Part shown: piece by piece, positions 1-8,337 of the stretch | Layout of the letters: every line of letters begins with the position of its first letter | Position numbering within the stretch: position 1 is the first letter of the stretch | Assembly: GCF_043195125.1 (NCBI RefSeq) | Contig: NZ_JBAFWR010000004.1 | Strand: one strand, 5' to 3' | Origin: NCEH01 sp043195125 | Lineage (GTDB): Bacteria > Pseudomonadota > Alphaproteobacteria > Rhizobiales > Xanthobacteraceae | DNA length: 64,000 nucleotides | Made by a program: the position numbers and the translations under genes | The notes under the pieces: model-generated | Database searches by the model: none | The model's input: only the letters and a program-made list of their open reading frames with translations | Told to the model about the DNA's origin: nothing

Positions 1-1155
1 GGTGAGCAGCCGCACCCAGATGCCGATCAGCGGCAGGTTCAGCAGCACCAGCATGAAATTGCCGATCCACATGGAGGCGATGACGCCCCAGAACAGATCC
101 GGCTTTTCCGTCACCACGTTCGGCCCCGGCGTGATGCCCTGGATGATCAGCGCGCCGATCATCAGCGCCATGACCGGGTTCGAGGGAATGCCGAGGGTCA
201 GCATGGGGATGAAGGAGGTCTGCGCGCCGGCATTGTTGGCGCTTTCAGGGCCCGCCACGCCCTCGATGGCGCCCTTGCCGAAGCGGCCGGGGGTTTTGGA
301 GATCTTCTTCTCCACCGAATAGGAGGCGAAGGACGAGAGCATGGCGCCGCCGCCCGGCAGGATGCCCAGGAACGACCCGAGGATGGTGCCGCGAATCACC
401 GGCGCGATGATCGCCTTGAACTCGTCCTTGGTCAGCATCAGGCTCTTCACCTTGGCGGCGACGAGGCTGCGCTGGGATTCGTCCTCCAGATTGCGGATGA
501 TCTCGCCGAGCCCGAACATGCCCATGGCCAGCGCCACGAAATCGAACCCGTCGGCGAGATCCGGCACGTTGAAGTCAAAGCGCGGCACGCCGGTGTAGAT
601 GTCCTGTCCGGCGAGGCCCAGCAGCAGGCCAAGCACGATCATCGCCAACGCCTTCACCACCGAGCCGGATGCGAGCGTGACCGAGGCAACGAGGCCGAGC
701 ACCATCAGCGAGAAATATTCCGGCGGGCCGAACTTCAGGGCCAGCTCGGCGAGCGGCGGGGCGAACACCGCGAGCAGGAAGGTGGCGACCGTGCCGGCGA
801 AGAAGGAGCCGAGCGCGGCGGTGGCGAGCGCCGCCCCCGCCCGGCCCTGGCGCGCCATCTGGTGGCCGTCGATGGCTGTCACCACCGAGGAGGATTCCCC
901 CGGCAGATTAATGAGGATCGCGGTGGTCGAGCCGCCGTACTGCGCACCGTAATAGATGCCGGCGAGCATGATGAGGGCGGAGACCGGTGGCAGGCCGAAT
1001 GTGATCGGCAGCAGCATGGCGATGGTGGCGATCGGGCCGAGGCCCGGCAGCACGCCGATCAGCGTGCCCAGCAGCACGCCGACGAAGCAATAGAACAGGT
1101 TCTGAAACGAGAGCGCGACGGAAAAGCCGAGGCCGAGATTGTCGATGAGTTCCAC
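1..1155 (-). CDS. tctA: Tripartite tricarboxylate transporter large permease TctA (partial, 3' end outside window)
   Basis: Large membrane subunit of a TTT-family secondary transporter, which imports carboxylates together with TctB and the periplasmic TctC. The window holds 385 codons starting from a GTG. The family is usually about 500 residues, so the C-terminus lies beyond base 1. Visible family features are the N-terminal LIGVLPGLGPIATIAMLLP stretch, the GIYYGAQYGGSTTAILINLPGE motif region, and the second-half repeat around GTILGSFLGILPGGGAML. The GTG start was chosen because GAGGAG overlaps the upstream tctB stop with correct spacing. The tctB stop lies only 10 bases upstream, so the two genes are translationally close. 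The substrate cannot be read from sequence. Confidence 0.93.
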   Translation of the reverse strand, partial: MELIDNLGLGFSVALSFQNLFYCFVGVLLGTLIGVLPGLGPIATIAMLLPITFGLPPVSALIMLAGIYYGAQYGGSTTAILINLPGESSSVVTAIDGHQMARQGRAGAALATAALGSFFAGTVATFLLAVFAPPLAELALKFGPPEYFSLMVLGLVASVTLASGSVVKALAMIVLGLLLGLAGQDIYTGVPRFDFNVPDLADGFDFVALAMGMFGLGEIIRNLEDESQRSLVAAKVKSLMLTKDEFKAIIAPVIRGTILGSFLGILPGGGAMLSSFASYSVEKKISKTPGRFGKGAIEGVAGPESANNAGAQTSFIPMLTLGIPSNPVMALMIGALIIQGITPGPNVVTEKPDLFWGVIASMWIGNFMLVLLNLPLIGIWVRLLT

Positions 1156-1165
1156 GGCGCGCTCC

Positions 1166-1627
1166 TCAATAGCCGCCCAGCCAAGGGCCGAGCAGGGACA
1201 AAGGAAGGCCGAGGCCGAGGATGAACACCGCCCAGCAGAACACCACCATCACCACCGTGATGGCGAGCGCCGTCGTGAGGCGAAACTTATGGCTCGCCAT
1301 GGCCGAGAGAAACACGGTGATGGCGAGCGTGGGCAGGAAGCCGAGCGGATGGATGGCGGCGCCGAAGAACACCGTGCACAGTGTCAGCAGGATCAAGCCG
1401 CGCCAGGCGATGGAGGTGGTGCGATCGCCGTCGAAGCGCAGGCCGTTGATCAGCACGATCAGGCCGAACACGCCCAGCAGCACGGAGAGCAGGAGCGGGA
1501 AATAGCCCGGCCCCATGCGCACGGCGGTGCCCATGGCCAATTGCTGCGTCTGCAAGCCGAAGACCACCGCAATCACGATGAACAACAGGCCGGACAATAC
1601 GTCCTTCGGACTGCGGATGAATCCCAT
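1166..1627 (-). CDS. tctB: Tripartite tricarboxylate transporter small permease TctB
   Basis: Small membrane subunit of the TTT transporter, about 153 residues with four hydrophobic segments. The family feature MGPGYFPLLLSVLLGVFGL follows the first segment, and paired hydrophobic helices form the second half. The start is ambiguous. An in-frame ATG nine bases upstream (1636) directly abuts the G-rich ribosome-binding stretch, so the ATG at 1627 has the better spacing. It sits between tctC and tctA on the same strand, which is the usual TctCBA order. The 140-base tctC-tctB gap has no obvious terminator, so one operon is likely. Confidence 0.9.
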   Translation of the reverse strand: MGFIRSPKDVLSGLLFIVIAVVFGLQTQQLAMGTAVRMGPGYFPLLLSVLLGVFGLIVLINGLRFDGDRTTSIAWRGLILLTLCTVFFGAAIHPLGFLPTLAITVFLSAMASHKFRLTTALAITVVMVVFCWAVFILGLGLPLSLLGPWLGGY

Positions 1628-1776
1628 CGACCCCATCCCCCCTATTTATTGACGGTCGCCCCACCCGGCGGCGCCGCGGCATTCATCTGTCATGAGGGCG
1701 ACGTCCGGCGGGCCACCGCCCCCCGGACGTCCTTTTCCTGCGGCATCGGCACGCGCGCCGCGCGGCCCGTGGGCGA

Positions 1777-2757
1777 TCAGTCGGCGTAGACGCCGGCGGC
1801 CTCGATCACCGGCTTCCACTTGGCGACTTCGGACGCGAGGAACTGCTTGTGGAACGCCGGGCTGCGGCGATCCTTGGGCTCCGGCTCGGTGCCGAGATCG
1901 GCGAAGCGGGCAATCACCTTGGGATCGTCCAGCGCCACGTTGAGCGCGGCGTTGAGCTTGTCCACGATCTCCTTCGGCGTGCCCTTCGGCACATAGACGC
2001 CGTGCCACACGGCCACTTCGAAGTCCTTCAGCCCGCTCTCCTGCATGGTGGGCAGGTCGGGCAGCGACTTCACCCGGTCCTTGGTGGTCACGGCATAGGC
2101 CTTCACCTTGCCGCCCTTGATCTGGCCAGTGGTGTTGGTGGTCTGGTCGCACAGGAGATCGATCTGGCCGCCGACCAGATCGTTCATGGCCGGGCCCGTG
2201 CCCTGGTAGGGAACGGTGGTCATCTGGGTGCCGATGGCCGACATGAAGAGCATGCCGCACAGGTGCGAGGCCGCGCCCACGCCGGCGTTGCCGTAGGTGA
2301 CGCGATCCTTGTTCTTCTTCACATAGTCGATCACGTCGGTGATCGTCTTCGGCTCGAAGCCGGGCTTGGCGATCAGCGTCATGGGCACGGCGGTGACGAG
2401 GCCGACATCCTCGAAATCAGTCAGCACGTTGTAGGGCAGCTTGCGATACAGCGAGGCCGAGGTCGCCTGGCCGATATGGTGCAGCAGCACCGTGTAGCCG
2501 TCCGGATTGGCCTTCGCCACCTGCCCGGCGCCGCGCGTGCCGCCCGCGCCGCCCACGTTCTCGACGATGATCTGCTGGCCCAGCGTCTTCGACATGGATT
2601 CTGCGACGAGACGCGCGACCGTATCGGTGGGTCCGCCGGCGGAGAAGGGCACGACCATGGTGATGGGGCGGCTGGGATACGCCGGCTGCGCGCCGGCCGG
2701 GCTCACGGCCAGGCCAAGGACGGCGGCTGCGGCCACGAGTGCGTGCTTCATTCGCAT
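1777..2757 (-). CDS. tctC: Tripartite tricarboxylate transporter substrate-binding protein TctC (Bug family)
   Basis: Periplasmic receptor of the TTT system. It has a Sec signal peptide (MKHALVAAAAVLGLAVSPAG, then AQPAYPSRP) followed by the Bug-family opening YPSRPITMVVPFSAGGPTDT and the internal VPYQGTGPAMNDLVGGQID region. The mature protein is about 300 residues, normal for the family. The start was placed at the ATG at 2757 just after GGAGGA. A second ATG two codons later (2751) is equally possible. Bug proteins bind varied carboxylates (citrate, tartrate, amino acids, nicotinate), so the ligand is unknown. It is the first gene of the tctCBA operon and diverges from the DUF6600 gene. Confidence 0.92.
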   Translation of the reverse strand: MRMKHALVAAAAVLGLAVSPAGAQPAYPSRPITMVVPFSAGGPTDTVARLVAESMSKTLGQQIIVENVGGAGGTRGAGQVAKANPDGYTVLLHHIGQATSASLYRKLPYNVLTDFEDVGLVTAVPMTLIAKPGFEPKTITDVIDYVKKNKDRVTYGNAGVGAASHLCGMLFMSAIGTQMTTVPYQGTGPAMNDLVGGQIDLLCDQTTNTTGQIKGGKVKAYAVTTKDRVKSLPDLPTMQESGLKDFEVAVWHGVYVPKGTPKEIVDKLNAALNVALDDPKVIARFADLGTEPEPKDRRSPAFHKQFLASEVAKWKPVIEAAGVYAD

Positions 2758-3048
2758 AGGGTCCTCCATGAAAGCGGCGGGGGTTTTATGATTTGCGAGA
2801 ACATTCCCCTGCTTACGTTGAAGAAGGTCGGCGGGGGTCCAGTCAAGCCGGACTTTACTCTTATTTTTTTCAAGCTTCCCCAGAGGAGCATCCGTTTGCA
2901 CTGCACCACTATCGGAATTTTGTCGAAAATGGCGCATCAAGACCAGGGCGCCGCCAATAAGTCTATGATTTGCCTTATTTTTCTATTTTGGACACGGGAA
3001 CTTGCGCGCGCCGCAGCGGTTATGCTCGGTGCAACGGAGCGCATGTGA

Positions 3049-4920
3049 ATGACCGAGATTTCTCGCCCGCTTTTGATTGCCGGCCTTGCGGTGAGCTTCC
3101 TCATCCAGGGTCCGGCCACCGCCGCATGGGCCCAGAGCGGGGCGCCAGCCCAGCAGCCGTCCGGCGGTGCGCAGGAGCGCGTGAACATCGATGTGTTCTA
3201 TGCCCCCCTGGCCGAGCACGGCACATGGGTGGCGCATCCCGAATATGATTATGTGTGGGTGCCGTCCGGCCTCGATGCCTCGTGGCGCCCGTATCAGGAA
3301 GGCCGCTGGATCTGGACCGATGCCGGCTGGTATTGGGAATCGGGCGAGCCTTTCGCCTGGGCGACCTATCATTACGGCCGCTGGAGCTATGAGCCGGAAT
3401 ACGGCTGGTTCTGGGTGCCGGGCGATACCTGGGCGCCGGCCTGGGTGAAATGGCGGCGCGGCGGCGAGCGCACCGGCTGGGCGCCCATCGCGCCCGACGC
3501 TCGCGGCTTCGCCTATGGCGCGCCCAAGCGCTATGAGGTGCCGGTCGCGGAGAGCTGGGTGGTGGTGGAGGACCGGTATGTCTCCGCCCCGGATCTCGCG
3601 GTGCGGGTGGAGCCCGTTTCGGAGATCGGCCCCTGGCTCGAGAGCGATCCGCACGAATATGACCCGGTCTATCGCGACGGCGCGGTGATGACCCGCTTCG
3701 TGGAGGAACAGGAGATCTCCCGCGTGTCCGCGACCCCGGTGGTGACGCGCCAGATGGTCTATGTGGACCGCTACAACGAGGAATTCGTCGCGCCGAACGG
3801 CACCTATATCGGCGTCTACCGTCCATTCGTGGCGCGCGGGCCCGTGGTGGCGCCGCCGCGCTACAGCCGCGAGCTTGCGCCCGACCGCCGGGTGGTCATC
3901 AACCAATATGTGCGCACCGACGGACGCGGCCTTTCCGCCCCCTCCGCCGCCTTGCTGGCGGTGCTGGGGGTGCAGCAGCGGCAGGAATTGCGCACGGCGC
4001 GCTGGGGCGGCGACCAGCAGGCCTATCAGCGCGATCTCCAGCGGTTCCGCCAGTCCGAGCGCGGCCAGTTGGAGCAGCGCTGGTCGGAGGCCGACCGCAA
4101 CGCGAAGGCGTTCGAGCAGGAGCGCACCCGCGCCATCCAGCAGCGCGAGCAGACCCAGCGGAACGTGTTCCAGCAGCGCCAGCAGCGCGCCGACCAGGTG
4201 ATCCAGAAGCTGCAGCGCGAACGGCCGGACGCCCTGCCCGCCACAGTGCCCGCCGGAACGCCTGCGGCGACGCCGGCCCAGACGACCGGCCCCGAGGCCC
4301 CGAAGCCCGAGGTGCCGAATCCCCGTCCCCCGGCCGGTCCCGCCCCGGCGGTCCAGGGCGCACCCCCGGCTCCGCCGCCGGGCGCCGCTCGTCCCGAAAC
4401 GCCCCCGCCCGGCGCGCCCCGCCCGGATGCCCCTCGGCCCGACGCGCCGAAGACGCCGAGCGAGCGCACCGGTGCGCCGGAAGAGCGTAAGGGTCCGCCC
4501 GAGCGGGCGCCGGATCGCGCCCCGCCGGCCGAACGTGCCGCGCCTGCGGAAAAGGCGGCTCCGCCGCCGCCCCAGCGCAGCGAACCCGAGCGTCCGGTAC
4601 AGAAGGAACGCGAAGCCGCACCCGAACGGCCGGCCCCGCCGCCCGCCGCCGCGCGCCCGGAACCGCAGCGTGAACGCCCCGCGGCGCCCGAGCGTCCCCC
4701 GCAGGCCGAGCGGCCTCCGCAGGCGGAACGTCCGCCCCAGGCTGAGCGTCCGGCGGCTCCGCCCGCCGTCCAGCGCCCGCCGCAGGCGGAACGGCCTCCC
4801 GAACGCCCGGCCGCAAAGCCGCCGCAGGCCGAGCGGCCCGCAGGCCCCCCGCCGGGCGCGGCCGGACCGGGAGGCCCCGGTGGTCCCGCCGGTCCGGGTG
4901 GCGACAAGGACGGCAAATGA
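3049..4920 (+). CDS. Secreted DUF6600-type protein with long Pro/Arg/Gln-rich tail
   Basis: 623 residues. A Sec signal peptide (residues 1-28, cleavage after AWA) is followed by a Trp/Tyr-rich globular region (about 45-190: GTWVAHPEYDYVWVPSGL, GRWIWTDAGWYW, YHYGRWSYEPEYGWFWVPG) typical of DUF6600 (FecR-like) exported proteins. A Gln/Arg-rich probable coiled coil spans about 325-395. The tail, about 230 residues, is almost wholly P/A/E/R with repeated PPQAERP units near 555-590. The molecular function is not established for this family. Export to the periplasm or cell surface is inferred from the signal peptide, and the tail resembles wall-spanning or protein-binding linkers. It is a single gene ending in a strong bidirectional terminator shared with leuA. 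Confidence 0.8.
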   Translation: MTEISRPLLIAGLAVSFLIQGPATAAWAQSGAPAQQPSGGAQERVNIDVFYAPLAEHGTWVAHPEYDYVWVPSGLDASWRPYQEGRWIWTDAGWYWESGEPFAWATYHYGRWSYEPEYGWFWVPGDTWAPAWVKWRRGGERTGWAPIAPDARGFAYGAPKRYEVPVAESWVVVEDRYVSAPDLAVRVEPVSEIGPWLESDPHEYDPVYRDGAVMTRFVEEQEISRVSATPVVTRQMVYVDRYNEEFVAPNGTYIGVYRPFVARGPVVAPPRYSRELAPDRRVVINQYVRTDGRGLSAPSAALLAVLGVQQRQELRTARWGGDQQAYQRDLQRFRQSERGQLEQRWSEADRNAKAFEQERTRAIQQREQTQRNVFQQRQQRADQVIQKLQRERPDALPATVPAGTPAATPAQTTGPEAPKPEVPNPRPPAGPAPAVQGAPPAPPPGAARPETPPPGAPRPDAPRPDAPKTPSERTGAPEERKGPPERAPDRAPPAERAAPAEKAAPPPPQRSEPERPVQKEREAAPERPAPPPAAARPEPQRERPAAPERPPQAERPPQAERPPQAERPAAPPAVQRPPQAERPPERPAAKPPQAERPAGPPPGAAGPGGPGGPAGPGGDKDGK

Positions 4921-4922
4921 AA

Positions 4923-4957
4923 AAGGGCCGGGCAAATTGCCCGGCCCTTCTCTTTTC
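4923..4957. terminator. Bidirectional rho-independent terminator between DUF6600 gene and leuA
   Basis: A perfect 13-bp inverted repeat (AAGGGCCGGGCAA / TTGCCCGGCCCTT, one-base spacer) at 4923-4949 is flanked by an A run on the left and CTCTTTT on the right. It can therefore end both the forward transcript (stop at 4920) and the reverse leuA transcript (stop at 4978). Confidence 0.82.
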
Positions 4958-4977
4958 CAAACCCTGAAGCGGCGCGA

Positions 4978-6573
4978 TCAGCCCACGGCGGCCTGTGCGT
5001 TCACGCTGTTGCGCTTCACGGCCAGCTTGTTCAGCGCGGTGATATAGGCCTGCGCCGAGGCGACCAAGGTGTCGGGATCGGCAGCACGCGCCGTGACCAC
5101 CTTGCCGTCTTCCTCCAGCCGCACGGAGACTTCCGCCTGCGCGTCGGTGCCCTCGGTCACCGCATGCACCTGGTACAGCTCCAGCTTGGCATGATGGGGC
5201 ACCAGCGCCTTGATGGCGTTGAAGGTGGCATCCACCGGGCCGTTGCCCTCGGCTTCCTCGGTGAACACGTGGCCGTCCACCTCCAGCTTCATGGTGGCGC
5301 GCTGCGGGCCGTGGGTGCCGGCGATGACGGAGAGCGAGATCAGCTTGGTGCGGTCATAAGCGGCGGCGATGCCGCGATCCACCAGGGCCTCGATGTCCTC
5401 GTCATAGACCACCTTCTTGCGGTCGGCGAGATCCTTGAAGCGGGTGAAGGCGTCGTTCAGGGCGTTCTCGCCCAGTTCGTAGCCCAGGGTCTTCAGCTTG
5501 TCGCGGAAGGCGGCGCGGCCGGAATGCTTGCCCATGACCAGCGAGGTCTTGGTGACGCCCACGCTCTCGGGGGTCATGATCTCGTAGGTCTGGTTGTGCT
5601 TCAGCATGCCGTCCTGGTGGATGCCGCTCTCGTGGGAGAAAGCGTTCCGCCCGACGATGGCCTTGTTGTACTGCACCGGGAACGAGGTGACGCCCGAGAC
5701 CAGCTTGGAGGCGCGGGTGAGCAATTGCGACTGTACGCCCGTGGTATAGGGCAACACGTCGCGCCGTACGGTCAGAGCCATCACCACTTCTTCCAAAGCG
5801 GCATTGCCGGCGCGCTCGCCGATGCCGTTGACGGTGCATTCGATCTGCCGCGCGCCGCCTTCCAGGCCGGCCAGCGAATTCGCCACCGCCAGACCCAAAT
5901 CATTGTGGCAATGCACGGAGAAGATCGCCTTGTCCGCGTTCGGCACTTTCTCCCGCATGGTGCGGAACATGGTGCGATATTCGTCCGGCGTGGCGTAGCC
6001 CACGGTGTCGGGCAGATTGATGGTGGTGGCGCCGGCCTTGATGGCGGCTTCCACGCAGCGGGCCAGATAATCCAGCGGCGTGCGGGTGGCGTCCATGGCG
6101 GACCATTCCACATCCTCCACCAGGTTGCGCGCCTGGGCGACGGTGGCGGTGATGATCTCCAGCACCTCCTCCTGCGTCTTGCGCATCTGGTGCTCCAGAT
6201 GGATCGGCGAGGTGGAGACGAAGGTGTGGATGCGGCCGCGGCGGGCATGGCGCACCGCTTCGCCGGCGCGGGCGATATCGCCGGGAATGGCGCGGGCGAG
6301 GCCGGCGATCACGGCGCGCTTGGAGCGGCGGGCGATCTCGGCCACCGATTCGAAATCGCCGATGGAGGCGATGGGGAAGCCGGCCTCGATGATATCGACG
6401 CCCATTTCATCCAGCAATTCCGCCACCTGCAGCTTCTCCTCCAAGGTCATGGAGGCGCCGGGGCATTGCTCGCCGTCGCGCAGGGTGGTGTCGAAGATGA
6501 CCACGCGGTCCTTGTCGGAAGCGGTGGCGGCGGGCGTCTCGTGATGAGCGGCGGTCTCGTGATGAGCGGTCAT
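4978..6573 (-). CDS. leuA: 2-isopropylmalate synthase
   Basis: Condenses acetyl-CoA with 2-oxoisovalerate, the first committed step of leucine biosynthesis. It has 531 residues. The HMGL-like TIM barrel starts at DTTLRDGEQCPGASMT (about 28-43), and the metal ligands lie in H221-C-H223-N224. Later come GIGERAGNAALEE and the NAFSHESGIHQDG region. A C-terminal LeuA regulatory domain (about 385-531) is intact, so leucine feedback is expected. The N-terminus carries a short imperfect duplication (AHHET twice) before the conserved core. The gene is transcribed alone and preceded by a 240-base leader with a Leu-rich mini-ORF and a hairpin, which suggests attenuation. Confidence 0.97.
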   Translation of the reverse strand: MTAHHETAAHHETPAATASDKDRVVIFDTTLRDGEQCPGASMTLEEKLQVAELLDEMGVDIIEAGFPIASIGDFESVAEIARRSKRAVIAGLARAIPGDIARAGEAVRHARRGRIHTFVSTSPIHLEHQMRKTQEEVLEIITATVAQARNLVEDVEWSAMDATRTPLDYLARCVEAAIKAGATTINLPDTVGYATPDEYRTMFRTMREKVPNADKAIFSVHCHNDLGLAVANSLAGLEGGARQIECTVNGIGERAGNAALEEVVMALTVRRDVLPYTTGVQSQLLTRASKLVSGVTSFPVQYNKAIVGRNAFSHESGIHQDGMLKHNQTYEIMTPESVGVTKTSLVMGKHSGRAAFRDKLKTLGYELGENALNDAFTRFKDLADRKKVVYDEDIEALVDRGIAAAYDRTKLISLSVIAGTHGPQRATMKLEVDGHVFTEEAEGNGPVDATFNAIKALVPHHAKLELYQVHAVTEGTDAQAEVSVRLEEDGKVVTARAADPDTLVASAQAYITALNKLAVKRNSVNAQAAVG

Positions 6574-6673
6574 TGGCTCGGTCCTTCTCGGGTCTCGGCC
6601 GGTCTCCCGCGCGCATCTGGCGTCTTAAGGGAGGGCGGGCCGCAATTGCGCTGATGTCTCGTTCAGATCCGAT

Positions 6674-6717
6674 CCCCTGAGTGCCCAGGCGCGCAGCGCC
6701 CGGCCGGCCCTCAGGGG
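6674..6717 (-). promoter_or_regulatory. Candidate leuA leader hairpin (attenuator or antiterminator element)
   Basis: Reverse-strand CCCCTGAG and CTCAGGGG form a perfect 8-bp stem enclosing a second small stem (GGCGC-TGC-GCGCC). The leader-peptide stop codon TGA lies inside the first arm, so a ribosome reaching the stop would melt this structure. No U-run follows directly, so I cannot call it a terminator. It lies about 100 bases upstream of the leuA start. Confidence 0.4.
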
Positions 6718-6815
6718 CGGCTAAGGAGAAGGAGCGCGCGCAGAATGAGAGCGTTTCCCGCAACCCAGGGGGTGCGGGAGGAGGGACCTGCGCAGTTCGT
6801 CCGATGTGACGACAC
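6711..6815 (-). CDS. Candidate leuA leader peptide with four consecutive leucine codons
   Basis: A short reverse-strand frame ends ...CTG CGC GCG CTC CTT CTC CTT AGC CGC CCC TGA. Four adjacent Leu codons occupy 6723-6734, with a fifth two codons earlier. The nearest canonical start in frame is a GTG at 6813-6815, giving 34 residues. Its ribosome-binding site is weak, and a start at ATT (6746) would give a shorter peptide, so the 5' end is uncertain. A Leu-codon run immediately before a stable hairpin and leuA is the usual layout of ribosome-mediated leucine attenuation. That role is inference from layout. Confidence 0.42.
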   Translation of the reverse strand: MSSHRTNCAGPSSRTPWVAGNALILRALLLLSRP

Positions 6816-7042
6816 GGTTCGCGGCTCGCTCACTCAATGGCTCTCTAGCGGCCCTGATAGACGAATTGCGCCGGCCGCACAAGGAGGCGACTCACCACCG
6901 CCGCCGTTTCCTGCGCGCCGGCCCGCACAGCCGCCTCGGAACCGCACGCGCCCGGGGTCCGGCGTCGCCGCAACTCTCGCCCTGCCCCTTGCTCCGAACC
7001 GCGCGAGGCGCCACCCTTCGCATTCCTGAACGGGAGTATGCC

Positions 7043-7369
7043 ATGAAGGCTCGCCTGTCCGCCTGCGCCCTCGCGGCGCTGCTGCTTTCCGCCTGCACCA
7101 CCACCTCCTCCCCGCCCGCGCCGTCGCTGGCATCGGCCGCCCCCGCGGGAGCCGCCGATTCGACGGCCGGCGCGGCGAGCTGCACCTCGGCCCTGGCGAA
7201 TTTCATGAAGGTGGTGGACGCGGACGCCGCGAGCGGCAATCTCAACCAGAGCGTCTTCAAGCGGATCTCGGCCGACCTCGCGACTCCCAAGGCCACCTGC
7301 GCCGCCGGCAAGGATAGCGAATCGCGCAGCCAGCTCGCCGCCATCCGCGCCCGCTACGGCTATCCCTAG
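7043..7369 (+). CDS. Small lipoprotein, function unknown
   Basis: 108 residues. A lipoprotein signal peptide with lipobox LLSAC places the lipid-modified Cys at about residue 17, followed by a Thr/Ser/Pro/Ala-rich linker. The C-terminal domain (about 45-108) contains two Cys (SCTSALANF and ATCAAGK) that could form a disulfide. The ATG at 7043 was chosen because GGGAG lies seven bases upstream. I do not recognise the family. It is a single gene convergent with the NUDIX gene. The 219-base spacer between them carries a short tandem repeat and the parS site. The spacer upstream of it (6574-7042) holds the leuA leader and nothing else I can support. Confidence 0.72.
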   Translation: MKARLSACALAALLLSACTTTSSPPAPSLASAAPAGAADSTAGAASCTSALANFMKVVDADAASGNLNQSVFKRISADLATPKATCAAGKDSESRSQLAAIRARYGYP

Positions 7370-7418
7370 GGATTAACCAACGCGGCCGGGGCCGCGGCGC
7401 GGGCCGGATTCATGCGCG

Positions 7419-7448
7419 CCGAACGTTGGCCCGAACGTTGGGCCGAAC
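7419..7448. repeat. 12-bp tandem repeat, 2.5 copies
   Basis: CCGAACGTTGGC, CCGAACGTTGGG and then CCGAAC follow one another without gaps. Each copy contains the palindrome AACGTT. It lies 80 bases from the parS site in the same non-coding spacer. The function is unknown. Confidence 0.6.
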
Positions 7449-7527
7449 AGCCGGTTTCTTCCGCCGGAAACCGCCGAAAAAGCACGGAGAAGCCTCAGCA
7501 AACCGATGTTCGTCTGCGCTAAGCCAT

Positions 7528-7543
7528 TGTTTCACGTGAAACA
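7528..7543. other. parS: parS centromere-like site for ParB
   Basis: TGTTTCACGTGAAACA is a perfect 16-bp palindrome that matches the widely conserved chromosomal parS consensus TGTTNCACGTGAAACA at every position. It sits in a non-coding spacer between two convergent genes, where ParB loading would not interrupt a reading frame. ParB-CTPase clamps load at such sites and spread. In most bacteria parS sites cluster near oriC. No parA or parB gene is in the window. Confidence 0.88.
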
Positions 7544-7587
7544 TTTTGGAGACTCTCGGCCCGCTCGGCCTTCTCCGGCCCAATGCC

Positions 7588-8337
7588 TCAGGGCAGATGA
7601 TGGCGCAGATAGGACGCGGCGAAGGACGTAACCTTGTCCGAGATCTGGGTCCGATCGCGGATCACCACCGCATCGGAAAGTTCCGGATCGGCCTCCCGCG
7701 CGATGAAATCGCGGATGCGCGCGGCGAGTTCCTCGCCCGGCATGTCGAACACCAGGCGATGCACCAGCGCCAGCCGCGCCCCGTCGAACACCAGGCTCCA
7801 GCCGCCGTCGGCGTGGATCAGTGCGGGATCGAGCCCGGTTTCCTCCCGCAACTCGCGCAAGGCGGACTGTTCCAGGTCCACCCGCCCGTCGGGCGTGACG
7901 TCGTTCAGATCGGGCGTGCCGCCGGGAAAAAACACCCGCCCCGAATTCGCGGTGCGCGCGCCCATTTCACCGAGCACGAACGCCCCGTCATTGCCCTGGA
8001 GGCCGCACAAGGCGAAGGCGTTCCAGGCCCCAAGCTCCGGCCAGTCGCGCGCCCGCCACCACAGCAGCGTGGCGAAGTCGGTCTCCAGGAAATGGCCCCG
8101 CAGGAGCCCGCCCGTGAGGGCGAACTCCCGCAGCACCAGGATGCGGCCGTTCCATAAATGGGGATTGGCCGCGAGTTGGACGGCGAACTCGGCCTCGATC
8201 TCGGAGCGGTGGGCCTCCGCCTCGGTCCAGATCCCGGCTTCCATCCGAAGATCGAAGCCGGTGAACGGCAGCACTTTGCCGAACGTGCGATCCGCGACCG
8301 GGAGCGCCGCCCCACCCGCCTCCGAGCCGGCGCTCAC
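7588..8337 (-). CDS. NUDIX hydrolase family protein
   Basis: 249 residues. The NUDIX helix is visible as ALRELREETGLD (around residue 165), preceded by FPGGTPDLND. The loop between the GG and the helix is about seven residues longer than in the standard GX5EX7REUXEEXGU box. The first box Glu is replaced by Val (GRVDLEQSAL), so metal binding may be modified. NUDIX enzymes cleave nucleoside diphosphates linked to other groups; the substrate here is unknown. The GTG start overlaps the stop of the upstream OYE gene (GTGA), so the two genes are co-transcribed and probably translationally coupled. Confidence 0.82.
   Translation of the reverse strand: MSAGSEAGGAALPVADRTFGKVLPFTGFDLRMEAGIWTEAEAHRSEIEAEFAVQLAANPHLWNGRILVLREFALTGGLLRGHFLETDFATLLWWRARDWPELGAWNAFALCGLQGNDGAFVLGEMGARTANSGRVFFPGGTPDLNDVTPDGRVDLEQSALRELREETGLDPALIHADGGWSLVFDGARLALVHRLVFDMPGEELAARIRDFIAREADPELSDAVVIRDRTQISDKVTSFAASYLRHHLP

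Noticed and set aside
3043..3048. ATGTGA start-stop element just before the DUF6600 start
   Set aside because: A six-base match is expected by chance, and nothing else points to translational control.
2983..4935. Reverse open frame of 650 codons opposite the DUF6600 gene
   Set aside because: It consists of Arg/Gly/Leu-rich low complexity, has no ribosome-binding site and is explained by the Pro-rich repeat on the forward strand.
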